A DNA stretch of 64,000 nucleotides. It comes from Planctomyces sp. SH-PL62 (GTDB taxonomy: Bacteria; Planctomycetota; Planctomycetia; Isosphaerales; Isosphaeraceae). Location: contig NZ_CP011273.1 of the NCBI RefSeq assembly GCF_001610895.1, positions 2,046,001 to 2,110,000 on the forward strand, read 5' to 3'. Below are positions 28,411 through 37,300 of the stretch, piece by piece. The translations under genes and the position numbers were made by a program. The first letter of the stretch is position 1. Each line of letters begins with the position of its first letter. The notes below the pieces were generated by a model. The model searched no databases. It saw only the letters and a list, made by a program, of their open reading frames with translations, and was not told the DNA's origin.

Positions 28411-29952
28411 ATGAAGCGCGACGAAGAGGGGCGGAACCTGACGAGTTGGACGGCCGACGAGGCGATCGCCGATCGGAAGCCGCTGGGCGAGGATCTGGTG
28501 ATCGACGTCTGCGTGGTCGGTGCGGGGATCGCGGGGCTGTCGACGGCCTACCTGCTGGCTCGCGAGGGGAAGTCCGTCATCGTGCTGGACGACGGCCCGA
28601 TCGGCGGCGGGGAGACCAAGCGGACCACGGCGCACCTCTCCAACGCCCTCGACGACCGCTACATCGAGATCGAGCGTATCCACGGCGTCGAGGGCGCCCG
28701 GCTGGCCGCCGAGAGCCACACCGCGGCCATCGAGAAGATCGCCGAGATCGTCCGCGACGAGGCCGTCGACTGCGAGTTCGCGCGGCTCGACGGCTACCTG
28801 ATGCTCGGCCCCGACGACCCCGGCGATTTGCTGGCCCGTGAAGAGGCCGCGGCGCACCGGGCCGGTCTCACGCGCGTCGAGCGGCTCCCCGACGTCCCCT
28901 CCGCTCCGTTCGATTCCGGACCCTGCCTGCGGTTCCCCGACCAGGGCCAGTTCCACCCGCTGAAATACCTGGACGGGTTGGCGAAAGCCTTCGAGAAGCA
29001 CGGCGGTCGGATCTTCAACGGCACGCACGTCAACGGGGTCGAGGGGGGCTCGCCGGCCAACGTCCAGACCCAGAACGGCCACACCGTCAGCGCCTCGGCC
29101 GTCGTTGTGGCGACCAACTCGCCCATCAACGATCGCTACGCCATACACACCAAGCAGGCCCCGTACCTCACCTACGTCATCGCCGCGAAAGTCCCCCGGG
29201 GCGCGATCCCCAAGGCCCTGTACTGGGACACGATGGACCCTTACCACTACGTTCGCCTGCAAGACCTCTCCGATGATCCGAACCATCCCGAGCACGACCT
29301 GCTCATCGTCGGCGGCGAGGACCACAAGACCGGCCAGGCGTCCGACCACGAGGCACGGTACGATCGGCTGGAATCCTGGGCGCGGGAACGATTCCCGATG
29401 ATGCAAGGAATCGAATTCCGATGGTCGGGACAGGTGCAGGAGAGCATCGACGGCCTGGCGTTCCTGGGCAAGAACCCGCTCGACGAGAACGAGGTTTACA
29501 TCGCGACCGGCGATTCCGGGATGGGGATGACGCACGGCACGATCGCCGGCATCCTGATCACCGACCTGATCCTCAAGCGGAAAAACCCCTGGGCCGGGCT
29601 GTACGATCCCTCGCGCAAGCCCGTGGGGGGCGTCGGCGCGTTCCTCAAGGAGAACGCGAACGTCGCCCGCCAGTACGTCGACTGGGTGACCGGCGGCGAT
29701 GTGTCGGACGCCGGGGCCATCCCGGCCGGGGGCGGGGCCGTCCTGCGGCGCGGAGCGTCGAAGGTCGCGGCCTATCGGGACGAGTCCGGGACGCTCCACG
29801 AGATGTCGGCCGTCTGCCCGCACCTCGGCTGCATCGTCGCCTGGAACGACAACGAGAAGACCTGGGACTGTCCCTGCCACGGCTCACGGTTCGACCGCGT
29901 CGGCCGGGTCGTCGACGGCCCCTCGCCTGTCGACCTCCCGCCGGCGGGTTGA
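28411..29952 (+). CDS. FAD-dependent oxidoreductase with C-terminal Rieske domain
   Basis: The ATG at 28411 follows a purine-rich GGAGGGGGAGGGGG stretch; the product is 513 residues. The N-terminal DAO-type domain carries the FAD motif VCVVGAGIAGLSTAYLLARE and the C-terminal part of that fold (EVYIATGDSGMGMTHG). The last 80 residues form a Rieske [2Fe-2S] centre with CPHLGC and CPCHGS as the Cys-His ligand pairs. This gene type is widespread in soil bacteria as a glycine/D-amino-acid-oxidase-like Rieske protein. The substrate and electron partner are unknown. No signal peptide is seen, so it is probably cytoplasmic. Confidence 0.9.
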   Translation: MKRDEEGRNLTSWTADEAIADRKPLGEDLVIDVCVVGAGIAGLSTAYLLAREGKSVIVLDDGPIGGGETKRTTAHLSNALDDRYIEIERIHGVEGARLAAESHTAAIEKIAEIVRDEAVDCEFARLDGYLMLGPDDPGDLLAREEAAAHRAGLTRVERLPDVPSAPFDSGPCLRFPDQGQFHPLKYLDGLAKAFEKHGGRIFNGTHVNGVEGGSPANVQTQNGHTVSASAVVVATNSPINDRYAIHTKQAPYLTYVIAAKVPRGAIPKALYWDTMDPYHYVRLQDLSDDPNHPEHDLLIVGGEDHKTGQASDHEARYDRLESWARERFPMMQGIEFRWSGQVQESIDGLAFLGKNPLDENEVYIATGDSGMGMTHGTIAGILITDLILKRKNPWAGLYDPSRKPVGGVGAFLKENANVARQYVDWVTGGDVSDAGAIPAGGGAVLRRGASKVAAYRDESGTLHEMSAVCPHLGCIVAWNDNEKTWDCPCHGSRFDRVGRVVDGPSPVDLPPAG

Positions 29953-30090
29953 CGGCCGGGCCGGGATCGGGTCAAGTCGAGACGGTTCGAAAATCGAATA
30001 GCGGATGCAGATCGTCTCGCGACGGGCGAGACGGGCCGCGAACGGCGAAGGGCGGCCGAGGACGCCGACGCCACCGAACCGGGGGTCCTC

Positions 30091-30846
30091 ATGTCGCCGT
30101 CCGAATCGCGAGAGCTGGTCAGCACCGGGACGCACCTGCTGGGCCTGGCCGCCGCCTTCCCGATCACCTGGCTCCTCGTCCGCGCGGCGATGCGGACCCC
30201 GGCGACCGACCCGGCCGCGCAATCCTTCAAATCCGGGAAGGTCGCGTCGCTGGCGATTTTCGGATTCGGGATGGTTGCCTGTTACGCGGGGAGCGCGGCG
30301 TTCCACGGCATCCCGGCGGACGAATCAGGCCGCGACCTGCTGCGGCGGCTCGACCTGGTCGGCATCTTCCTGCTGATCGCGGGGACGTTCACGCCGGCCG
30401 CCTGGTCGCTCATGCGTCCGGCACCCCGGCGGGTGGCGATGGTGGTGGTGTGGGGGGTCGCGATCACCTGCGCGGGGGCCGTCGCCCTCGGCCGGGCTTT
30501 TCCGACATGGTTGGCGACGAGCATCTATCTGGGGTTGGGCTGGGGGATGGCCCTCTGCTACGCCGACATCCGACGGTCCTACGACCGGCGGACCCTCCGG
30601 CTCCTCCCCATCGGCGGCGCACTTTACAGCGTGGGGGCGATCGTCAACCTGACCCGGTCTCCGGGATTCTTCCCCGGCGTCGGCTCGCACGAGGTCTTCC
30701 ACCTGTTCGTGCTGGCCGGGACTGCGGCGCACGTCGCGTTCCTGTTCCAGGTCGTCGTCCCCGCGCAGCCGCCGTCGTTGCGGGAGGCGGGGCTCTCTGC
30801 GGAGAGCCGCACGCGGTCGGAACGGTCGGCGACGATCGAAGTCTAG
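30091..30846 (+). CDS. hemolysin III / PAQR-family membrane protein
   Basis: This 251-residue protein has about seven hydrophobic helices. It carries the conserved metal-binding residues of the family: an N-terminal STGTHLLGLA, SAAFHG, the motif DLVGIFLLIAGTFTPA, and the C-terminal HEVFHLFVLAG...H. These Ser, Asp and His residues form the zinc site of PAQR receptors and bacterial HlyIII. The bacterial members are of uncertain function despite the name. It lies 138 bases after the FAD-Rieske gene and converges with the receiver-like gene. Confidence 0.88.
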   Translation: MSPSESRELVSTGTHLLGLAAAFPITWLLVRAAMRTPATDPAAQSFKSGKVASLAIFGFGMVACYAGSAAFHGIPADESGRDLLRRLDLVGIFLLIAGTFTPAAWSLMRPAPRRVAMVVVWGVAITCAGAVALGRAFPTWLATSIYLGLGWGMALCYADIRRSYDRRTLRLLPIGGALYSVGAIVNLTRSPGFFPGVGSHEVFHLFVLAGTAAHVAFLFQVVVPAQPPSLREAGLSAESRTRSERSATIEV

Positions 30847-30872
30847 TCGCTCGGGCTCGCCGGATCCCGCCT

Positions 30873-30910
30873 CCGGCCCACTTCCCCCGCAAGAAGAAGG
30901 AAGGGGCCGG
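30873..30910. terminator. hairpin between convergent genes
   Basis: A 12-bp stem with a single bulged A (30873-30885 with 30899-30910) surrounds a 13-base loop. It falls in the 75 bases between the hemolysin III gene and the leftward receiver-like gene and would terminate both. Confidence 0.55.
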
Positions 30911-30921
30911 GGTCGATCCGT

Positions 30922-31317
30922 TCAGTTCAGCAGGGCGGAGAGGCGGTCGAAGGTCGTCGGGTCGTCGAATTCGGCCTTGCCGAAGCCGAGCTCGGCGCCG
31001 ACTTCGACGGCGGCCTGCTGGGCCTCGGGATAGTTGCTCACCAGCATGAACGGCACGGCCGCGATGCCTGGGTCGGCGACCTCCCTGAGCGACCGGATCA
31101 CCTCAAGGCCCGATTCCTGGTCGACGTCCAGCAGGCGGTTAACCAGGACGAGGTCATAGCGCGTCTTGCTCATCAGCTCGCGTGCGTCTTCAAGGCCGTG
31201 CGCGCGGTCGACCGTGGCGCCGAACCGTTCCGTCAGGAAGCCGGTGATCTTGCCGTGGTCGTGATTGCACTGGCCCACATCCAGGATCCTGGGGGTCTCG
31301 CCGCCCGTCTTGGCCAT
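30922..31317 (-). CDS. degenerate response-regulator receiver domain protein
   Basis: This 131-residue single-domain protein has the alternating alpha/beta pattern of a receiver (RILDVGQCNHDHG, YDLVLVNRLLDVDQESGLEVI, VPFMLVSNYPEAQQAAVEVGA). The residue in the phosphoacceptor position is Asn60 instead of Asp, and the usual N-terminal acidic pair is not standard. The segment LGFGKAEFD may retain the conserved Lys. It is probably a phosphorylation-independent pseudo-receiver. No kinase or output-domain gene is adjacent, and it is transcribed alone from a 292-base divergent region. Confidence 0.75.
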   Translation of the reverse strand: MAKTGGETPRILDVGQCNHDHGKITGFLTERFGATVDRAHGLEDARELMSKTRYDLVLVNRLLDVDQESGLEVIRSLREVADPGIAAVPFMLVSNYPEAQQAAVEVGAELGFGKAEFDDPTTFDRLSALLN

Positions 31318-31609
31318 GTCCTCGGTCCTCCGTCGCGTGAAGAATTTCGACTTGTTCGTGTTGCGTCCATGAGTCGTCGTTCAGCATTCTTCGCGAAGGC
31401 CGCGGGGTATTCAAGGGATGGACGCCTGCGCGGGCGCGTCGGTTTTCGGGTTGCCCGACTTGAGGGGATCGTGCTAGAACGCCCCGCGAACGCAATACCC
31501 ACGTCGCCGCCCCCTGTCTGCGCCCTGCCGTCGAACCGTCGCTCGACGCTTCGGATTTTCGTCGGCTCGCCAAGGAATCGGCACCTCGTCCCCGGGGACG
31601 GGAGGAAGG

Positions 31610-32479
31610 ATGGATCTCGTGACCAACGCACGCAATCGCCGCGTCGCGGCCCGGAGAAGATCGTCGCTGACGACGACGGCGATCCTGCTGGGGATCGGGC
31701 TGACCGGCCCGCTCGCGACCTCGACCCCGAACGCGACCGCCGCGCCGCTCCGCACCGGCTACACGCTGGGTGCCCCGACGAGTCGGGCCGTGGTTCTGGA
31801 CCAGGAAGGTCGTCGGATCGCCCTCCCCCGCGCCGGCGGCGAATTCCCCGCCGGGACGACGCCGACTTACGTCGCCTATCGCCTCCCCGGCCGCTCGCAG
31901 GTCCCCGACGGCGTCCCGCTCGTCGCCTCGGCCGCCGGCCGGAACTCGGCGGGCCCCCTCCGCCTGGACGCCCTGGCGCTGCGGTCGCTCAACACCGAAC
32001 TCGCGGGCCACGACCGCGTGGCGGTCGTCGGGGCGCGCCAGGCCTTCCTGGTCGAGTCGGCCTCGCCGTCCTCGCTGGCGCACGGCGGCGACGGCTCCGT
32101 GCAGTACTGGCGGCCCGGCGTCCAGGGAGACCCCTCCGGCAAGTCGATCGGCGACACCGTCGGCGGCTGGTTCGACTCGAGCGCCGACGCCGTGAAGAAG
32201 ATCAACAACCAGATCGCCGACGCATTGAAGAAGGCGTTCACGCCGCCGTCGCCGAAGCCGGTCATCATCCCTCCCGCCAGGGTCGCCGCGCAGGTCCTTG
32301 AAGGGGAGATGCAGACCCAGTCCTCCCCCGAATCCGCAACGGCCGCCCTGGCCCTCGCCGACGACGCCCAGGCCGCCCCCGTACCGGAACCCGCCGCCTG
32401 GCTCGTCTTCGCCGCCGCCTCGGCCTTCGGCCTCCGCTTGCGATCCCGCAAGCCGCCCCGCGCGGCGTCGCCCGTCTGA
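31610..32479 (+). CDS. exported protein with PEP-CTERM-like sorting signal
   Basis: The ATG at 31610 directly follows a GGGAGGAAGG site. The 289-residue product has an N-terminal signal (basic ARRRSSLTTTAILLGIGLTG) and no recognised central domain. Its C-terminus reads VPEPAAWLVFAAASAFGLRL followed by RSRK. That is the VPEP motif, transmembrane helix and basic tail of PEP-CTERM proteins, which are sorted by exosortase to the surface. An amphipathic Lys-rich stretch lies near residues 190-205. No exosortase gene is in the window. Function unknown. Confidence 0.75.
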   Translation: MDLVTNARNRRVAARRRSSLTTTAILLGIGLTGPLATSTPNATAAPLRTGYTLGAPTSRAVVLDQEGRRIALPRAGGEFPAGTTPTYVAYRLPGRSQVPDGVPLVASAAGRNSAGPLRLDALALRSLNTELAGHDRVAVVGARQAFLVESASPSSLAHGGDGSVQYWRPGVQGDPSGKSIGDTVGGWFDSSADAVKKINNQIADALKKAFTPPSPKPVIIPPARVAAQVLEGEMQTQSSPESATAALALADDAQAAPVPEPAAWLVFAAASAFGLRLRSRKPPRAASPV

Positions 32480-32545
32480 GGGAGCCCCTCCACCTTCGGC
32501 CGTCGCACTCATGCCTTCTCCCCTGGCGGGGGGGGCGAGGACGGA

Positions 32546-33841
32546 TCAGTCCGCCGGGCTCCACCAGGCATCAAGGAGGCGGGTGAGTTCGGCGGTTTTC
32601 TCGGGCTCGCGATCGGCGAGGTTCTGGCGTTCGTCGGGGTCGGCGGCGAGGTGGAAGAGTTCGAGGGGGGCGTCGGGGGCGTTGCGGGGGTCGGGGACGA
32701 TGAGCTTCCAGTCGCCGGCGACGGTCCAGCGCTCGGTGAGGCTGGCGGCTGGTCGGTCGAGATCCACGGCGTCGTGCGTGAAGACCTCGCCGAAGACGGC
32801 CTCGCGGCGAGCGACGGCTTGAGGGTCGAGGAGGTCGATTCCCTGCATGTCGGGCGTCGGCTCGGCCCCGATCGCCTTGAGGATCGTGGGGGCGAGGTCG
32901 ATCGAGCTGACGGGCTGGTCGATCATCGCGGGGCGGGCCTTGCCGGGCCATCGCACCAGGATCGGCGTCCGCAGGCCGCCGTCGTACGGGGAACGCTTGG
33001 AACGAGGGGCGAAGCGCGGGGCGTCCGGGTCCTGGATCCAGCCGTTGTCGGCCAGATAGACGACGATCGTGTCGTCGGCGATCTCTCGCGCGTCGAGGTG
33101 GTCCAGAAGAGCGCCGCAGGTCTCGTCGAACCACTCGATCATCGCCCAGTATTTGGCGACGTGTAGGCTCGACGTCTGGTCGCGATACTTCGCCAGCAGC
33201 CGCTCGGGCGGCGTGTGGGGCTGGTGGGGCATCATGGGGGCGTACCAGAGGAAGAACGGGCGGTCGGCGTCGACGGAGCGGTCGATGAAGTCGAAGACCG
33301 GCTGCATCGTCCGTCGGCCGATCGCCAGGCCGTCGTCGCCGTGGCGGCCTCCGTGGGCGGGGTCGCCGTGGGTCATCCCCTCGGTGAAGCCGCCGGTGCG
33401 AAAATTCCCGCCCCACCACTTGCCCGCCTGGAACGAGTCGTATCCCCGCTCGGCGAGGAGCTTCGGGAGCGTCGGCGCGGCCTCGATGAAGCCCACCATC
33501 CGTCGCCGGCCTTCGCGAACGACCTCGGCGGGATTGCGGTTGGAAGTGCCCGGCGGGTCGTTGCTGGTCAGCTTGTGCTGATGCGCGTAGAGCCCGGTCA
33601 GGATGGTGGCCAGGCTGGGTGAGCAGAGGCTCGACGGCACATACCCGCGCCGGAAGGTGGTGCCCTCGCTCGCCAACCGGTCGATGCGAGGCGTGCGGAC
33701 GTGGGGATGCCCCATGAACGAATAGTCGCCCCAGGCGTGGTCGTCCGAGACGATCAATACCACGTTCGGCGACTTGCCCGCCGCGACCACCGTCCCCCCC
33801 CACAACCCCAGAACCGCCAGCCACATTCCCAAGCGCACCAT
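32546..33841 (-). CDS. sulfatase (type I family), secreted
   Basis: I chose the start at 33841 because of an excellent AGGAGGTGGAG ribosome site and the signal peptide that follows (LGMWLAVLGLWGGTVVAAG). The product is 431 residues. Metal and fold motifs are present: NVVLIVSDDHAWGD, PFFLWYAPMMPHQPH, VVYLADNG and the C-terminal AADPDERQNLA. The formylglycine signature reads CSPSLATILTG with Cys73. The Arg usually found four residues after the Cys is Leu77. Planctomycetes carry many sulfatases for sulfated polysaccharides. Activity depends on a formylglycine-generating enzyme, which is not in the window. Confidence 0.9.
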   Translation of the reverse strand: MVRLGMWLAVLGLWGGTVVAAGKSPNVVLIVSDDHAWGDYSFMGHPHVRTPRIDRLASEGTTFRRGYVPSSLCSPSLATILTGLYAHQHKLTSNDPPGTSNRNPAEVVREGRRRMVGFIEAAPTLPKLLAERGYDSFQAGKWWGGNFRTGGFTEGMTHGDPAHGGRHGDDGLAIGRRTMQPVFDFIDRSVDADRPFFLWYAPMMPHQPHTPPERLLAKYRDQTSSLHVAKYWAMIEWFDETCGALLDHLDAREIADDTIVVYLADNGWIQDPDAPRFAPRSKRSPYDGGLRTPILVRWPGKARPAMIDQPVSSIDLAPTILKAIGAEPTPDMQGIDLLDPQAVARREAVFGEVFTHDAVDLDRPAASLTERWTVAGDWKLIVPDPRNAPDAPLELFHLAADPDERQNLADREPEKTAELTRLLDAWWSPAD

Positions 33842-34249
33842 CTCCACCTCCTGCTCGCTGATCGCGGCCCGACCGTCAGGCGAACCCCGCACATACCGAC
33901 CCGACGACGCGAAGGCCATCCTACACTGCTCCGCCCCCCCGGCGAAACCGATCCCCCATCCCTCCCTAAGCGGGCCACGGTGTCCACCGTCCCCCCTCAC
34001 TTTCTTGCCTCAGGCAGCAAGCGACTCTCCCTCACCAGGTGCCAATCCCGCTTCCCTCTCCTTTTGATCTGAATTTCTGAGAGTCAAGTAGGGACGAAGC
34101 AGGAAAACCATTCGCAACCTGAATCCAAATCTAACCTTGCGCTGTCCACAGCCTCGTCCTTAAGCCATGGATGGACCGTGGACAAGATGGCCGCACGATG
34201 TCGACCAGGCCACTTCTGCAGGAGGAATCGCCAGAATCGAAACGGCTGC

Positions 34250-34279
34250 TGGACAAGATTAGGCGGACGCGTGTATAGT
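34250..34279 (+). promoter_or_regulatory. promoter of the uvrA gene
   Basis: TGGACA (34250-34255) and TATAGT (34274-34279) are separated by 18 bases, each differing by one base from the sigma-70 consensus. They lie in an AT-richer stretch 50 bases before the uvrA start. No SOS box could be assigned. The remainder of the 33842-34249 gap holds nothing else I can identify. Confidence 0.65.
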
Positions 34280-34328
34280 ACGTTTCCTGGGGTTGTTTCA
34301 GGATTGCGGCGGGGAGGGCTTCGCAAGG

Positions 34329-37300
34329 ATGGCGGCATCGGACGTGGTGATCCGGGGGGCGCGCGAACACAACCTCCGGGATGTGTCGTTGACCCTGCCG
34401 CGAGGACGGTTGATCTGCCTGACGGGGGTCTCGGGCTCGGGCAAAAGCTCGCTGGCGTTCGACACGCTCTACGCCGAAGGCCAGCGGCGGTACGTGGAGA
34501 GCCTCTCCAGCTACGCCCGGCAATTCCTCGGTCAGATGTCCAAGCCCGACGTGGACCGGATCGAAGGGCTCTCACCGTCGATCTCGATCCAGCAGAAGAC
34601 CGGCGGCCGGAACCCGCGATCGACGGTCGGAACGATCACCGAGATCAATGACTACCTGCGCGTGCTGTTCGCCAGGGTAGGCCAGGGCCATTGCCCCCGT
34701 TGCGACCGGCCGGTCGCCGCCCAGACCCGCGAGCAGATCGTCGCGCGCATCCTGGACCTCCCCGAAGGGACGCCGTTCAGCGTGATGGCCCCCGTCGTCC
34801 GGGGCCAGAAGGGGGAGTACAAGGACCTGTTCGTCGATCTCGCCAAGGCCGGGTACGTCCGCGCCCGGGTCGACGGCCAGATCCACGCGCTGGCCGACGA
34901 CCTCCGGCTGGATCGCCAGATCAAGCACGATATCGAGGTCGTGATCGACCGCCTCAAGGCGACCGCCGCCGAGAACGCGCGCGGCAGGTTGGCCGAGGCC
35001 GTGGAGCAGGCGCTCAAGCTGGGGGAGGGGACCCTGCTGGTGGCGATCGAGGGCCAGCCCGACCTGGTCCTCTCGGCGCACTACGCCTGCACCCACTGCG
35101 GGATCGGCTTCGACCCCCCCAGCCCGCAACTTTTCAGCTTCAACAGCCCCCAGGGAATGTGCCCGGCCTGCGACGGCCTGGGGATCCGGCACGACTTCGA
35201 CCCCGCCCTGCTGATCCCCGACCCGTCGCTCTCCGTCTGGGAAGGGGCCATCGCTCCGCTCGGCGCGGTGAAGGAAATCGGCAAGTGGCGCAAGCACCTG
35301 TTCGAAGGCGTCGCTCGCAACTTCGAGGCCGACGCCGACGGCCCCGCGGCCGGGACCATGCTCCGCGGGCCCTGGAGCAAGCTCGACGAAAAGTGGCGTC
35401 AGGTCTGGCTTTATGGGGCCGGCGATCGGACCATCGTCTGCCACTGGAAGACCAAGGGGAAGGCCTGGACCCACCCCGAGAAGTGGCCCGGCGTGGCCGC
35501 CGAGCTGCTGGACCGCTACAAGAACTCCGGCGGCGGCCCCACCCGCTCCATGCTCGAACCGTTCATGCGGAGCCTCCCCTGTCCGGAGTGCAAGGGGGCT
35601 CGGCTGAACGCCCGCGCGCGGGCCGTCCGCGTCGGAGGGCGGACTCTCGTCGAGCTTTCCTCACGCCCCATCGGCCGGGTCAAGGGGTTCTTCGACGCCC
35701 TCGCCGAACCTTCGCATGAGCCGACCAACGACGAGGGCCCGCCCCCCACGCCCCTGGACCCGATCTCGCGGACGATCGCCGAGGAGTTGCTCAAGGAGAT
35801 TCGGGGGCGGCTCGGGTTCCTGATCGACGTCGGTCTGCATTACTTGTCGCTGGACCGCTCGGCACCGACCCTCTCCGGCGGCGAGGCCCAGCGGATCCGA
35901 CTGGCGAGCCAGGTCGGCGCGGGGCTGGTGGGGGTCCTCTACATCCTCGACGAGCCCTCCATCGGCCTCCACTCGCGCGACAACGACCGCCTCATCTCGG
36001 CCTTGCAGCGGCTCCGGGACGTGGGCAACACCGTCATCGTCGTCGAGCATGACGAAGACACCATGCGCGCCGCCGACTGGCTCGTCGACTTCGGCCCCGG
36101 CCCCGGCGTCAAGGGGGGGGAGGTCGTCGCCCAGGGAGACCTCAAAGCCCTGGAAAAAGCCAAGGAAAGCCTGACTGGAGCCTACCTCTCGGGCAAGGCG
36201 AAGATCGAGATCCCCAGGGTGCGGAAGGTCCCCGACGGCCGGGCGCTGGTGATCCGCGGGGCCCGTCAGAATAACCTGCGGGGGATCGACGTCGCCTTCC
36301 CGCTGGGCCTGTTCGTCTGCGTCACGGGGGTCTCGGGCTCGGGCAAAAGTTCGCTCGTCGGCGACATCCTCCGCGACGCCCTCACCCGGGACCTGAACGG
36401 AGCCCAATCCGTCCCCGGCGAGCACGACCGGATCGAGGGCCTGGACCAGCTCGACAAGGTCATCGACATCGACCAGGCGCCGATCGGCCGGACCCCGCGC
36501 TCCAACGCCGCCACCTACATCAAGTTGTGGGATCTGATCCGCGACCTCTACACCAAGCTGCCGGACTCCCGGGCGCGAGGGTATCAGCCCGGCCGGTTCA
36601 GCTTCAACGTCGCCGGGGGCCGCTGCGAGGCCTGCGAGGGGAACGGCTCCAACAAGCTGGAGATGGACTTCCTGGCCGACGTCTGGGTCGTCTGCCCGGT
36701 CTGCGAAGGCCGGCGCTTCACCCGAGAGACCCTCCACGTCCGCTATAAAGGGAAGAGCATCAGCGACGTGTTGCAGATGGACGTCCAGGAGGCCCTGGAG
36801 CACTTCGCCAACGTCCCCAAGATCGCGGCCATGCTCCAGACCCTCCACGACGTGGGGCTCGACTACCTGAAGCTCGGCCAGGCCTCACCCACCCTCTCCG
36901 GAGGCGAAGCCCAGCGCATCAAGCTGGCCCGGGAACTGGTCCGCAAAGGGACTGGCAAGACGCTCTACATCCTCGACGAGCCGACGACCGGGCTCCACTT
37001 CGAGGACGTCCGCAAGCTCCTGGCCGTGCTTCGCGGGTTCACGGAGCGCGGCAACACCGTGGTCGTGGTGGAGCACAACCTCGACGTCGTCAAGACGGCC
37101 GACTGGCTCATCGACCTCGGCCCGGAAGGGGGCGCCGGCGGCGGCCAGGTCGTGGCCCAGGGTCCCCCCGAAGCCGTCGCCCAGGTCGCCGAAAGCCACA
37201 CCGGACGCGCCCTGGAACGGGTCCTGAAGCCCAACCCCCGGCGACGAGTCGGACGGCCCAAATCGGCCGCGAAGGGGGCGGGGAAAGGCAAGGGAGGGAA

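Noticed and set aside
34250-34290. SOS box in the uvrA promoter
   Set aside because: No palindrome matching a known LexA consensus is present; GTATAGTAC is too imperfect.
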